Source: Hymenobacter wooponensis (GTDB taxonomy: Bacteria > Bacteroidota > Bacteroidia > Cytophagales > Hymenobacteraceae). Taken from it: a stretch of DNA of 64,000 nucleotides. The notes beneath the pieces were generated by a model. That model saw only the letters and a list, made by a program, of their open reading frames with translations. It did not search any database and was not told the DNA's origin. The stretch's first letter is position 1; the number at the start of each line of letters is the position of its first letter. Shown here piece by piece: positions 25,192 to 33,352 of the stretch. The position numbers were made by a program, and so were the translations under genes. The stretch spans positions 1-64,000 of the forward strand of contig NZ_SRKZ01000005.1 in the NCBI RefSeq assembly GCF_004745865.1, given 5' to 3'.

Positions 25192-25524
25192 ATGAAACGC
25201 GCCCTTTCCCTTTTGCTGGCTACCGGCCTCTTTGCCTCCCTCACTGCCTGCGACTATAGAAATACCCCCGGCAAAGACCCTCAGGTCAGCCAAGATTTCT
25301 CTACGGCTATGCCGGCCCGCGCCACTGAATCCAACCGCGACAGCATAAGCGGCGGTGATGAGGCCTACACGCCCATCGGCAAAGGCTCGGCTAAAGATCA
25401 GCAGACCTCGGCACAGGCTGGCCTAGAAGGCTCGCCTAGCAACCCTGGCTCTCCTAATGTAAACCTTCCCAAAGGCAATCAGGAAACGCAGGGCACAACC
25501 CGCAGCGCCCAGCCCGAGCAGTAA
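25192..25524 (+). CDS. Small lipoprotein of unknown function
   Basis: 110 residues. The signal peptide ends at Cys20 in FASLTAC, followed by a polar, Gly/Ser/Gln/Pro-rich, probably disordered chain with no repeats. There is no recognised family. It is divergent from the Dph6-like gene. A TACTTTTG box at 25066-25073 could start it but has no clear -33 element. A strong bidirectional terminator follows 16 bases after the stop. Confidence 0.65.
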   Translation: MKRALSLLLATGLFASLTACDYRNTPGKDPQVSQDFSTAMPARATESNRDSISGGDEAYTPIGKGSAKDQQTSAQAGLEGSPSNPGSPNVNLPKGNQETQGTTRSAQPEQ

Positions 25525-25540
25525 TAATAGCCTGTCGCAA

Positions 25541-25580
25541 ACAAAAAGCCCCGTAGTGCAAGCACTACGGGGCTTTTTGC
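25541..25580. terminator. Bidirectional terminator
   Basis: AAAAAGCCCCGTAGTGC (25543-25559) and GCACTACGGGGCTTTTT (25562-25578) form a 17-bp perfect stem with a 2-base loop between two convergent genes. Confidence 0.93.
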
Positions 25581-25597
25581 TTGGCAACTGACTGAGG

Positions 25598-26107
25598 TTA
25601 GAGGGCCCAGCGCCGGGACTGGGGCTGCGCCACGTGGCTGCCTTTAGTTAGAGCTAGCCCTGAGCCAACGGTCAGGAGGTCTTCTAGGCCACCTACTATG
25701 CCGCCGGGCAGCCCCGAGCTTTGGGTGGCCTGCTTGCGCAGGAAGAAACTCAGGTAGGTACCCGCCACCGCAGCTACACTACCCAGCAAGGCGCCGTTGA
25801 GTAAGCGGCCGTGGTTTACCTTGTAGAGGGTGGCCCCAATTAAGGCACCCGAGGCAATGCGGCCGGCCAGAATACTGGGCGCAATTCGGTCGGGCATTTG
25901 GGGCAGCTTGTCGGCCGTCATTTCACCGAGGGCCAGCACTTTCAGGCCGTGAGCTACCAGCGGCTTTTGCAGGTAGCGCAGCGGTGAGCCTTCCAGCGCT
26001 TGCGGGTGATATTTGAGAAGGTTGCTGCTCAGCAGCGCGGGGGCCGTCATGCTACGGAAGCCCGCCAGGCCGCCTAACCCGATGGTTTGCCAGAGGTGTT
26101 TGCTCAT
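25598..26107 (-). CDS. DUF4126 family membrane protein
   Basis: 169 residues with GLGGLAGFRSMTAPALL near the N-terminus and GEMTADKLPQMPDRIAPSILAGRIASGAL in the middle, both hallmarks of DUF4126. Three or four membrane segments are predicted and the Gly-rich C-terminal part is typical. Function is unknown. It lies 90 bases downstream of the DoxX gene on the same strand and is probably cotranscribed. The pairing suggests a membrane redox or stress role, which is inference. Confidence 0.82.
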   Translation of the reverse strand: MSKHLWQTIGLGGLAGFRSMTAPALLSSNLLKYHPQALEGSPLRYLQKPLVAHGLKVLALGEMTADKLPQMPDRIAPSILAGRIASGALIGATLYKVNHGRLLNGALLGSVAAVAGTYLSFFLRKQATQSSGLPGGIVGGLEDLLTVGSGLALTKGSHVAQPQSRRWAL

Positions 26108-26197
26108 GATATTTGAAAAGGAAGTCGATGGAAGAATAGTCTTTCCTTGAACGGGAGCCTTCCGGTAATGGCCGAAGCCGCACGGCAGAATCTGCAG

Positions 26198-26617
26198 TTA
26201 CTGGCCTTGCGGCCCGGTAGGCACCACCCGGTCGAGGCAGAGGCGGTTATGCTGGCAGAGCAAGACGAGCCCGAGCACGAAAAGGCCGTACACCATTTGG
26301 GTGCCCACGGTATCCCACTGCTCAAGTAAGGCGCTGCCAAACACCAGGCTGATAAGCACCAACATGGCGGCCGTGAGGGCCGGGCGCGTAAACAGGCCTA
26401 GCAATAGCAGCACGCCAATACCAGCCTCCGCAAACGGCAGCACTGTGGCAAAGGCCTCTACCAGTGGCGCGGGCAGTGGAGAAGCGGCAAACTGCTTCAC
26501 GAGCCCCGCCCGGAAGCCCGCCAGCTTAGGCAGCCGCACCAGCCCGTGCACCGCAAAATTGACACCCAGCATCAGGCGGCCCAGTACAAAGGCCAGCGTA
26601 GGATTGGAAAGCTTCAT
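26198..26617 (-). CDS. DoxX family membrane protein
   Basis: 139 residues from MKLSNPTLAFVLGRLMLG; a 12-codon upstream extension exists but is not family-like. Four membrane helices are expected. NFAVHGLVRLPKL, the FAEAGIGVLLLLGLFTRPALTA core and the late QWDTVGTQMVYGL region match DoxX. Family members take part in membrane thiol or sulfur chemistry, but none is well assigned in this phylum. It is divergent from the aldo/keto reductase. Confidence 0.87.
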   Translation of the reverse strand: MKLSNPTLAFVLGRLMLGVNFAVHGLVRLPKLAGFRAGLVKQFAASPLPAPLVEAFATVLPFAEAGIGVLLLLGLFTRPALTAAMLVLISLVFGSALLEQWDTVGTQMVYGLFVLGLVLLCQHNRLCLDRVVPTGPQGQ

Positions 26618-26815
26618 CATGCTAGTCGTATAGAGGAGTTCTTGCCTACGCACCGGCAGCCGCCACAGTTAGCGGGTGGCGGGCAAAGCTCCTCTGTAGG
26701 CAGCTCTTACGTACCTGAGCCTGTGACAATCTTACGGTTTGCCTGTTGTATGCTTCTGCACAGGCTTAGAGACTTTCTAGGCCACTCATTCCTCTCCCAA
26801 CACCAACTATTTCTT

Positions 26816-27679
26816 ATGGCTAATCAAAGCAACACCTCGTTTGTGCCTACCTACACGCTGGGCGGCGACCTAACCGTGAACCGCATGGGCTACGGCGCCA
26901 TGCGCATCACCGGCGACGGCATCTGGGGCCCACCCCAGGACCACGACGAATCCATCCGGGTGCTGAAGCGGGCCGTGGAGCTGGGCGTCAACTTCATTGA
27001 CACCGCCGACAGCTACGGCCCCAACGTATCGGAAGAGCTGATTGCCGAAGCCCTCCACCCCTACCGTGCCGGCCTCATTATCGCCACCAAGGGTGGCCTA
27101 CTGCGCACTGGCCCCAATCAGTGGCCCATCAATGCCCACCCCGACCACCTGCGCGAGGCGCTGGAAGGCAGCCTGAAGCGCCTGAAGCTAGACCAGATTG
27201 ACCTCTACCAGCTGCACCGCGTAGACCCCGAAGTGCCGTTTGAGAAAACCCTAGAGTTCCTGCAGCAAGCGCAGAAAGAAGGCCTGGTGAAGCACATTGG
27301 CCTTTCGGAAGTAACCGTGGAGCAAATCCAGAAGGCCCAGGAGTACGTGAAAGTGGTGTCGGTGCAGAACATGTACAGCGTGGATAACCGCAAGTGGGAA
27401 GCCGAGCTGGAGTACTGCGAGCAAAACGAGATGGCCTTCATTCCGTGGTATCCCCTTAGCGGCGGCAACACCCAAGCCCTGGATAAGCTCGAGCAGATTG
27501 GCCAGAAGTATGATGCCAGCAAGCAGCAAATTGCCCTGAGCTGGCTGCTGCACCGCTCACCCAACATCCTGCTCATTCCTGGCACTTCCAAAGTGAAACA
27601 CCTCGAAGAAAACGTGAAAGCCGCATCCATCTCTCTCTCGCAAGAAGACATGGATGCGCTGGAGTCACTGGGCAAATAA
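26816..27679 (+). CDS. Aldo/keto reductase
   Basis: 287 residues from MANQSNTSFVPTYTLGGDL. The reading frame extends 90 codons upstream over the divergent DoxX gene, but this ATG matches the family start. The catalytic tetrad is Asp62, Tyr67, Lys92 and His134 (FIDTADSYG, ATKGG, YQLHRVDP), all present. LIPGTSKVKHLEENV near the C-terminus supplies NADPH contacts. It is a cytosolic NADPH-dependent carbonyl reductase with undefined substrate. It is followed by a bidirectional terminator. Confidence 0.93.
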   Translation: MANQSNTSFVPTYTLGGDLTVNRMGYGAMRITGDGIWGPPQDHDESIRVLKRAVELGVNFIDTADSYGPNVSEELIAEALHPYRAGLIIATKGGLLRTGPNQWPINAHPDHLREALEGSLKRLKLDQIDLYQLHRVDPEVPFEKTLEFLQQAQKEGLVKHIGLSEVTVEQIQKAQEYVKVVSVQNMYSVDNRKWEAELEYCEQNEMAFIPWYPLSGGNTQALDKLEQIGQKYDASKQQIALSWLLHRSPNILLIPGTSKVKHLEENVKAASISLSQEDMDALESLGK

Positions 27680-27751
27680 GGCCAATTTGCTCAATGATGC
27701 AGTAAACACGAGCAGACTTATGTGCTAGCGCAGTTTTGAGATGCTAGGCCA

Positions 27752-27815
27752 CCTGCGTAAAAAAGAGCCTGAGCGCTACGGTTTTTCCGCAGCATTCAGG
27801 CTCTTTTTTACGCAG
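27752..27815. terminator. Bidirectional terminator with 20-bp perfect stem
   Basis: CTGCGTAAAAAAGAGCCTGA (27752-27771) is exactly complementary to 27796-27815. It lies between convergent genes. Confidence 0.9.
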
Positions 27816-27826
27816 GGTAGCTAATG

Positions 27827-29680
27827 CTATTTATTGTTAGCGGCCCAGTTATCCATCTTGCTTTCCAGAACTGAGAGTGGCATTACGCCGTCCTTCAGGA
27901 GTTCATCGTGGAAGGCGGCCAAGTTGAAGTGGGTGCGGTGCTGGCCGGCGTACTTCTCGCGCAGCTTATCGTTGTGGGGACCGAGCTGCTTGGCGTACTT
28001 CTCGCGCAGCTCCCGAATTTTCAGGGCGCCAATTTTGTACGACAGCGCCTGCCCCGGAATAGCCATGTAGCGCTCAATTTCGGCGGTGGCGCCGTCCTCG
28101 CTGATGGCTTCGTTATCCATCATGTACTTGATGGCATCTTCGCGGCTCATGTTTTTGCTGTGCATGCCCACGTCAACTACCAAGCGCACGGCGCGGTGCA
28201 TTTCGTCGCCGAGGGCGCCCATGTACTGGTAGGGGTCGGTGTAGAGGCCTAGCTCCTTACCCAGGCTCTCGGTGTAGAGGGCCCAGCCTTCGCCCATGGC
28301 CCCGTACCACGCAAACCGCCGGAACTTGGGCAGGTCGGTGTTTTCCTGCTGCAAGGAAATCTGGTAGTGGTGGCCCGGAATGGCCTCGTGCAGGAACAAC
28401 GACTCCATGCCTGAGGTAACGTTGAACTTGGTGGCGTCTACAATCGGAATGTAGAAGACACCTGGCCTAGAGCCATCCGGTGAGCCTTGGTTGTACTCCG
28501 CCGAAGCCGAAGCTGCCCGGAACGCCTCCGTCTGCCGAATTTCAAACGGCGTTTTGGGCGTGCGCCCGAACATTTTGGGCAGGTTGGGCGTGATCTTGGC
28601 CTGAATGGCCCGGAAGGCGTTCAGCACTTCTTCCGGGGTTTTGTACGGCATGAGTTTGGGGTCGGTCTTCAGGCTTTGGAAGAACGATTTTAGGTCGCCT
28701 TTGTAGCCTACCTGCGCCTTCACTTTCTCCATTTCGCCCCGAATGCGCGCTACCTCGCGTAGGCCTATCTGGTGGATTTCCTCGGGCGTCTTGTCGGTGG
28801 TGGTCCAGTTCTTTACGTAGTAACGGTAGATTTCCTCGCCGCCAGGCACCCCCGAAATACCAGTGGTAGCGCGGGCTTTGGGCGCGTACTCGTTTTCGAG
28901 GAAGTCGCCGAGCTTCTTGTAGGTGGGCACCAGCTCCTCCATAATGGCCTTCTTGTAGGCCTCGGTGAGGCGCTGCTTATCGGCCGCCGAGATGTCGGCG
29001 GGCATGCGCGTGATAGGCCCGTAGAACAGGCTTTTGGTGGGGTCGGTTACTTCCAGGTCGCGCATCTGCGGAATCATCTTCGTCACCAGCGCCTTGGGCA
29101 GCACCACGCCGGCCTTCATGCCCTGGCGGAAGTTGCCGATGGCGGTATCAGCCCACACGGTGAAGCCATGCACGCGGCCCAGCCAGTTCTCGTAGTCTTT
29201 GGTGGTTTTGAAGGGCTGCACGCCCTCGCCCGAGCCGAACTGGCCTAGCGTGATGGGCAGGCCCCAAAACTGCTGAAACGGAATCATCCAGGTGTTCAGC
29301 TTCAGGCCCTCCAGCTTGGTTTGCAGGTCGTACTGGAAGATGTTGTAGCTGATTCGGTCGTTGGCAGAAAGCGTGGCCGGGTCAAACTTCTGGAGGCCAT
29401 CGAGGTACTTTTGGTAGAAAGCACGCAGCTGCTCCCGAAACGCCTTGGTGCCGTCGTTAGGCAGCTGGTCGTTGTAGCGGTTGTCGCCCTGGGTGGTGGC
29501 GTCGAGTGGGAAGAGCTTGGCATTTTCCTCCCAGTACAGTTCAAACAGCTTGTTGATGTCTTTCACGTCGGCAAGAGTGGTTTCGGCACCTGTCGCGCCG
29601 CCGTCAGCAGACTTCTGCTGATTACAGGCCGATGCCAGGAGTGCCCCGGCCAACAGGCCGGACAGGGCTAACTTTTTCAT
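27827..29680 (-). CDS. DUF885 family lipoprotein, putative zinc metallopeptidase
   Basis: 617 residues from MKKLALSGLLAGALLASAC, a lipoprotein signal with Cys19; the longer frame to 29737 is not family-like. The DUF885 body has SYNIFQYDLQTKLEGL and the key HEAIPGHHYQ, an HExxxxHH-type metal motif found across this family, with a downstream GEGWALYTESLGKELG. Members are thought to be gluzincin-like peptidases, acting here in the periplasm or at the cell surface. The length is normal. It stands alone between a bidirectional terminator and a divergent operon. Confidence 0.9.
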   Translation of the reverse strand: MKKLALSGLLAGALLASACNQQKSADGGATGAETTLADVKDINKLFELYWEENAKLFPLDATTQGDNRYNDQLPNDGTKAFREQLRAFYQKYLDGLQKFDPATLSANDRISYNIFQYDLQTKLEGLKLNTWMIPFQQFWGLPITLGQFGSGEGVQPFKTTKDYENWLGRVHGFTVWADTAIGNFRQGMKAGVVLPKALVTKMIPQMRDLEVTDPTKSLFYGPITRMPADISAADKQRLTEAYKKAIMEELVPTYKKLGDFLENEYAPKARATTGISGVPGGEEIYRYYVKNWTTTDKTPEEIHQIGLREVARIRGEMEKVKAQVGYKGDLKSFFQSLKTDPKLMPYKTPEEVLNAFRAIQAKITPNLPKMFGRTPKTPFEIRQTEAFRAASASAEYNQGSPDGSRPGVFYIPIVDATKFNVTSGMESLFLHEAIPGHHYQISLQQENTDLPKFRRFAWYGAMGEGWALYTESLGKELGLYTDPYQYMGALGDEMHRAVRLVVDVGMHSKNMSREDAIKYMMDNEAISEDGATAEIERYMAIPGQALSYKIGALKIRELREKYAKQLGPHNDKLREKYAGQHRTHFNLAAFHDELLKDGVMPLSVLESKMDNWAANNK

Positions 29681-29901
29681 TAACCGGATATAGTAGAATG
29701 TGGAGCTTGAAGGTAAGTAGCCGGCGCTAAACCTCAATAGGCCTTCTTAGAGCAGTGAGGAAGTAAAACTATTATACCCTGCTTTCAGACAAGGCCAGAA
29801 ATACGTGGGCCGGAGTGTGCAACTGAAACTGACACTAGCAACAGCTGGTGGGTGAAGCAATGGTTACCAGCGTCTTCCCACGAAATGTCAAGTTAATTGG
29901 C

Positions 29902-29922
29902 TAAATTTGTAGTCACGACTAC
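29902..29922 (+). promoter_or_regulatory. -7 element overlapping a MarR-type operator
   Basis: TAAATTTG at 29902-29909 is a perfect TAnnTTTG box. GTAGTCACGACTAC at 29909-29922 is an inverted repeat (6-bp arms, 2-base centre) that extends as ATTTGTAGTC/GACTACcAAAT with one inserted C. It lies between the -7 box and the ATG at 29938, where a repressor would block initiation. The third gene of the operon is a MarR regulator, so autorepression is likely. Confidence 0.6.
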
Positions 29923-29937
29923 CAAATAATTTTTCTC

Positions 29938-30309
29938 ATGTCAGCCCCTACCCAACTCGGCTTCGTTTCGCTCCAAGTGAGCGACCTAGCAACCTCCCGC
30001 CAGTTTTACACTGAGGTCCTCGGCTTCCAAACACTGCCCTCTTCGCCCCCGGATGCTTGCCTGTTTGCCACGCAAAGCGGCGCGCTGTTTGCCATTCGCA
30101 CCCCCATAGTAGACCTACAGGCCACCAGCCAACTTGGGTGGGGCGTGAGCCTCTGGTTCAGCATCCCCGACCTAGCCGCATTTCTGGAGCGCCTGGAACG
30201 TAAAGCCCGCCTGATTCGCGGCTTGCAGGCCACCCCCTTCGGCAACACCGCCATCATTGCCGACCCAGATGGCTACTGGCTGACCCTGCAAGAAGTGACC
30301 GCCGCATGA
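29938..30309 (+). CDS. VOC-fold protein (glyoxalase/bleomycin-resistance family)
   Basis: 123 residues, a single VOC module pair: LGFVSLQVSDLATSRQFYTEVLGF at the start and FGNTAIIADPDGYWLTLQE at the end. This is the usual size for a metal-dependent dioxygenase, isomerase or sequestering protein. Its stop codon overlaps the start of the EVE gene (ATGA), so the two are translationally coupled. A promoter and inverted repeat lie directly upstream. The substrate is unknown; the MarR linkage suggests defence against a small electrophile or phenolic. Confidence 0.9.
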   Translation: MSAPTQLGFVSLQVSDLATSRQFYTEVLGFQTLPSSPPDACLFATQSGALFAIRTPIVDLQATSQLGWGVSLWFSIPDLAAFLERLERKARLIRGLQATPFGNTAIIADPDGYWLTLQEVTAA

Positions 30310-30734
30310 AGGAACCCCGATACTGGGTCATTGTGACCAGCCGCGACCACGCCCTGCACGGCGTTGCGCAGGGCATTATCCAAGTCAACCATGGCAAGCC
30401 GGGCCCGTTGCGCCGCCTGCAGCCGGGCGACGGCCTCGTGCTTTACGCGCCCAAGCTGACGTATGGGGAAGCCGCCCCCTGCCAGTGTTTTGTGGCACTG
30501 GGGGAAGTCAGCGCCGGACCCGTGTTTCAGGTAGACGTCAGCCCCGACTTTGCACCATTTCGGCGCGAGGCCCGCTACCAGCCCGCAACGGAAGTGCCCA
30601 TTCAGCCCCTGTTGGCCCAGCTTACGTTTATTCCGAATAAGGCACGCTGGGGCTACAGCTTTCGGTTTGGGTGCGTTGAGATTCCGGCCGTTGATTTTGA
30701 GTTAATTCGCGCAGCCATGACCACTGACTACTGA
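30306..30734 (+). CDS. EVE domain protein (UPF0310)
   Basis: 142 residues starting RYWVIVTSRDHALHGVAQGIIQVNHGKPGPLRRLQPGDGLVLYAPK, typical of the UPF0310 branch of EVE/PUA-fold proteins. FIPNKARWGYSFRFGCVEI is the second conserved block. EVE domains bind modified nucleobases in DNA or RNA, often in anti-phage or RNA-modification settings, but this stand-alone branch is of unknown role. It overlaps the VOC gene by 4 bases and lies 5 bases before a MarR gene, so all three form one operon. Confidence 0.9.
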   Translation: MKEPRYWVIVTSRDHALHGVAQGIIQVNHGKPGPLRRLQPGDGLVLYAPKLTYGEAAPCQCFVALGEVSAGPVFQVDVSPDFAPFRREARYQPATEVPIQPLLAQLTFIPNKARWGYSFRFGCVEIPAVDFELIRAAMTTDY

Positions 30735-30739
30735 CCGCA

Positions 30740-31186
30740 ATGAGTGACAAGCCCATCTTCTCCTATGTGCAGCCCGAAGAAAAAACCGGTTACCTGCTCT
30801 GGCAGGTTTCAATGGGCTGGCACTTACAGATGAACCAGCAGCTGCGCCCGCTCGGTCTCACGCTGACGCAGTTCTCGCTGCTGGCTGGCTTGTACTGGCT
30901 AAGCCGACAAGGAGAAGCCGTGACCCAGCAGCGGCTGGCCGATTATGCCCATACCGACCGGATGATGACCTCCAAAGTTCTCCAGACGCTGGAACGCAAG
31001 GGTTTGGTCGAGCGCCATAGCCACCTGCAGGACGGCCGGGCCAAGCAGCTGCGGCTGACCACCGCCGGCGAAACTCTGCTCCGGCAAGCCAACGCGGTGG
31101 TGGAACAGGTAGACGCCCAGTTCTTCGGCCCTCTCCAGGCCGAGGCAGGGTCGTTTAACCAGTTGCTGTCCCGCTTAATGGGCTAG
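30740..31186 (+). CDS. MarR-family transcriptional regulator
   Basis: 148 residues with a winged helix-turn-helix: LTLTQFSLLAGLYWLSRQ, then AVTQQRLADYAHTDRMMTSKVLQTLERKGLVERHSHLQDGRAKQLRLT, where TSKVLQTLERKGLVER is the recognition helix and DGRAKQL the wing. Such dimers bind short palindromes and respond to phenolics or oxidation. There is no obvious sensing Cys, so a ligand-binding mechanism is more likely. It is the last gene of the VOC-EVE-MarR operon and probably represses it at 29909-29922. Confidence 0.93.
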   Translation: MSDKPIFSYVQPEEKTGYLLWQVSMGWHLQMNQQLRPLGLTLTQFSLLAGLYWLSRQGEAVTQQRLADYAHTDRMMTSKVLQTLERKGLVERHSHLQDGRAKQLRLTTAGETLLRQANAVVEQVDAQFFGPLQAEAGSFNQLLSRLMG

Positions 31187-31543
31187 TGGCGTTGGCTGAA
31201 CGTGCCCGTCAGGCCCAGAGGTAGTTGCTCGGAACGAAATATTCAGCCATAGCGACCAGCTCCCGAGTAGACTGGCCTATCCCCTGTGTCTGCAACTCAG
31301 CGCTGATCCGAGCCTAACTGCCGTACAGGTTCACTTGCTGCTGAGCCAAGCTGCCATCTACCTGTACGGCTACTACCTGAGATAGTCACTGCTAAACCTC
31401 ACTTGGCCAGACGTAAAACTGTTGCAACCAGCAGTTTTCTAGTCTATTGCATCAACTATTAACTAAGACATAGCTAACTAGCTCATAACCGAACTGGCCA
31501 TACAGAGTTATACAGCCACATCACTTGGTTAATAACGCATCAT
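31187..31543. other. Gene-free interval after the MarR gene
   Basis: About 357 bases with no supported gene. It holds an 11-bp inverted repeat (GCCGTACAGGT at 31320-31330 with ACCTGTACGGC at 31360-31370). The last 150 bases are AT-rich and must contain the promoter of the next gene, but no clear TAnnTTTG box was found. Confidence 0.5.
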
Positions 31544-32260
31544 ATGAACTCACTCACTGGCAAAAATGCCCTGGTAACGGGGGCAGGTAAAGGTATCGGA
31601 CGAGCTATTGCCGTGGCGCTGGCCCAAGAAGGCGTACACGTGGCACTGCTGGCCCGTACCGAAAGTCAGCTGCGCGAAGTAGCTCAGGAAATTGAAGCCC
31701 TCGGTGTAAAAGCCGTAGTGCTGGCCGCTGACATTGCCGACCGTGCTTCGGTAGAAGCGGCCGTAAGCAAGGCCCAAGCGGAGCTGGGCGACTTGGATAT
31801 TCTCATCAACAATGCAGGCATTGGCACTTTCGCCAAGCTCGTGGATATGGACCCTGCCGAGTGGGAGAAGATTATCCAGGTAAACCTGCTGGGCACGTAC
31901 TACGCTACCCGCGCCGTGCTGCCCCAGATGATTGCCCGCGAAACCGGCGACATCATCAATATTGCCTCCACGGCCGGCCAGCGCGGTGCTGCTACCACCA
32001 GCGCCTACAGCGCCTCTAAGTTTGCCATTCTAGGCCTCACTGAGTCGCTGATGCAGGAGGTGCGCAAGCACAACATCCGCGTTTCGGCCCTCACGCCCAG
32101 CACCGTGGCCACGGAACTTGCTATCAACAACAAGCTCACCGACGGCAACCCCGACAAGGTGATGCAGCCTGAAGACCTAGCCGAGTTCATTATCTCCCAG
32201 CTCAAGCTTAACCGCCGCATCTTTATTAAGGAAGCCGGCATGTGGAGCACCAACCCCTAA
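31544..32260 (+). CDS. Short-chain dehydrogenase/reductase (3-ketoacyl-ACP reductase-like)
   Basis: 238 residues, a classical SDR. The cofactor motif TGAGKGIG is at 12-19 and NNAG near 89-92, and the catalytic Ser142, Tyr155 and Lys159 (SAYSASK) are intact. Sequences like ALLARTESQLREVA suggest NADPH preference by Arg. The size and C-terminus fit FabG-type or stand-alone ketoreductases; the substrate cannot be assigned. It is monocistronic. Confidence 0.92.
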   Translation: MNSLTGKNALVTGAGKGIGRAIAVALAQEGVHVALLARTESQLREVAQEIEALGVKAVVLAADIADRASVEAAVSKAQAELGDLDILINNAGIGTFAKLVDMDPAEWEKIIQVNLLGTYYATRAVLPQMIARETGDIINIASTAGQRGAATTSAYSASKFAILGLTESLMQEVRKHNIRVSALTPSTVATELAINNKLTDGNPDKVMQPEDLAEFIISQLKLNRRIFIKEAGMWSTNP

Positions 32261-32463
32261 GGAAGTACTAAGCAAGGTATAAGGAGCAATGGCCGAGCGA
32301 CTCAGTTACCCACTGTAGGCTGCTCATTGCTCCTAATCCCTTGTTCATTGCGGCCAAGCGCAACCGTAGGCCACTGGTAAGGGTACAACGCTTACCTTGC
32401 AACTGGTACTCTATTTGCCACGTTGCCTTTCTTTATCTTCCCTTCCATTCCTTCCATACGATC

Positions 32464-33213
32464 ATGCTGAAGCGAGATTTTCTGAAAAATGGCCTACTAA
32501 CTATGGTGGGTGCCCTCGTAAGCCCCGCCCTGCTGGCAGCAGCTCACGAGGAGAAACTGCTACGCGAAGCCCGCGCCATGCCCATAGCCGATGGCCCTTT
32601 CTCGCTGCCGGCTCTTCCCTACGCTTTCAATGCCCTGGAGCCGCACATTGATGCCAAAACGATGGAAATCCATCATGATGCGCACCATAAAACGTACGTT
32701 TCTAAGCTGAATGAGGCCGTAGCCGGCAAGCCTGAAGAAAAGCTGAGCCTGGCCCAGCTGCTAGCTTCGGCTAGCAAGCAGCCCGATGCTATCCGCAACA
32801 ACGCGGGCGGCCATTGGAACCACTCCTTCTTCTGGCTGCTGCTGGCTCCTAAGGGCGGCGGACAGCCTACCGGTGCTCTGGCGGCAGCCATCAACAAGGA
32901 CTTCGGAAGCTATGAGAAGTTTCAGGAGGAGTTCACGAAAGCTGCTACCAGCCGCTTCGGCTCGGGCTGGGCGTGGCTGATTCATGATAAGCAGGCTGGC
33001 AAGCTGGCCATCACCTCTACTCCCAACCAGGATAACCCCCTGATGGACCTGCCCGGCATTCAGCGCGGCACGCCGCTGCTGGGTCTCGATGTGTGGGAGC
33101 ACGCCTACTACCTCAAGTACCAAAACAAGCGCCCCGACTACGTTAAGGCATTTTATAATGTCATTAACTGGGCTGAGGTTAACCGCCGATTTGACGAAGC
33201 TCGTAAGGGCTAA
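32464..33213 (+). CDS. Exported Fe/Mn superoxide dismutase (Mn-type signature)
   Basis: 249 residues. Metal ligands are His70, His120, Asp209 and His213 (IHHDAHHKTY, GGHWNHSFFW, DVWEHAYY). GGH-x-NH and Gln189 in NQDNPL are the Mn-type arrangement, although cambialism is possible. An N-terminal MLKRDFLKNGLLTMVGALVSPALLAAA region is a signal sequence resembling a Tat motif with Lys-Arg in place of Arg-Arg, so the enzyme is probably periplasmic. The ATG at 32464 is preferred to the upstream frame start. A terminator follows. Confidence 0.95.
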   Translation: MLKRDFLKNGLLTMVGALVSPALLAAAHEEKLLREARAMPIADGPFSLPALPYAFNALEPHIDAKTMEIHHDAHHKTYVSKLNEAVAGKPEEKLSLAQLLASASKQPDAIRNNAGGHWNHSFFWLLLAPKGGGQPTGALAAAINKDFGSYEKFQEEFTKAATSRFGSGWAWLIHDKQAGKLAITSTPNQDNPLMDLPGIQRGTPLLGLDVWEHAYYLKYQNKRPDYVKAFYNVINWAEVNRRFDEARKG

Positions 33214-33232
33214 GAGTATCAGCGCACAAAGC

Positions 33233-33267
33233 AAAAGGCCGCTCCAAGCAACTTGGAGCGGCCTTTT
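33233..33267. terminator. Bidirectional terminator after the SOD gene
   Basis: AAAAGGCCGCTCCAAG (33233-33248) pairs with CTTGGAGCGGCCTTTT (33252-33267), a 16-bp perfect stem with a 3-base loop. Confidence 0.9.
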
Positions 33268-33352
33268 TATTTCTCGGCTTTTCCGGTGGGTGCCTCACTC
33301 CCCGGCCCTTGCCTGCGCCTTACACTGCGCGCTAGGCCAGTGGTATACCCTC

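Noticed and set aside
26546..26815. N-terminal extension of the aldo/keto reductase
   Set aside because: It overlaps the divergent DoxX gene, is unlike the family, and the ATG at 26816 gives the expected start.
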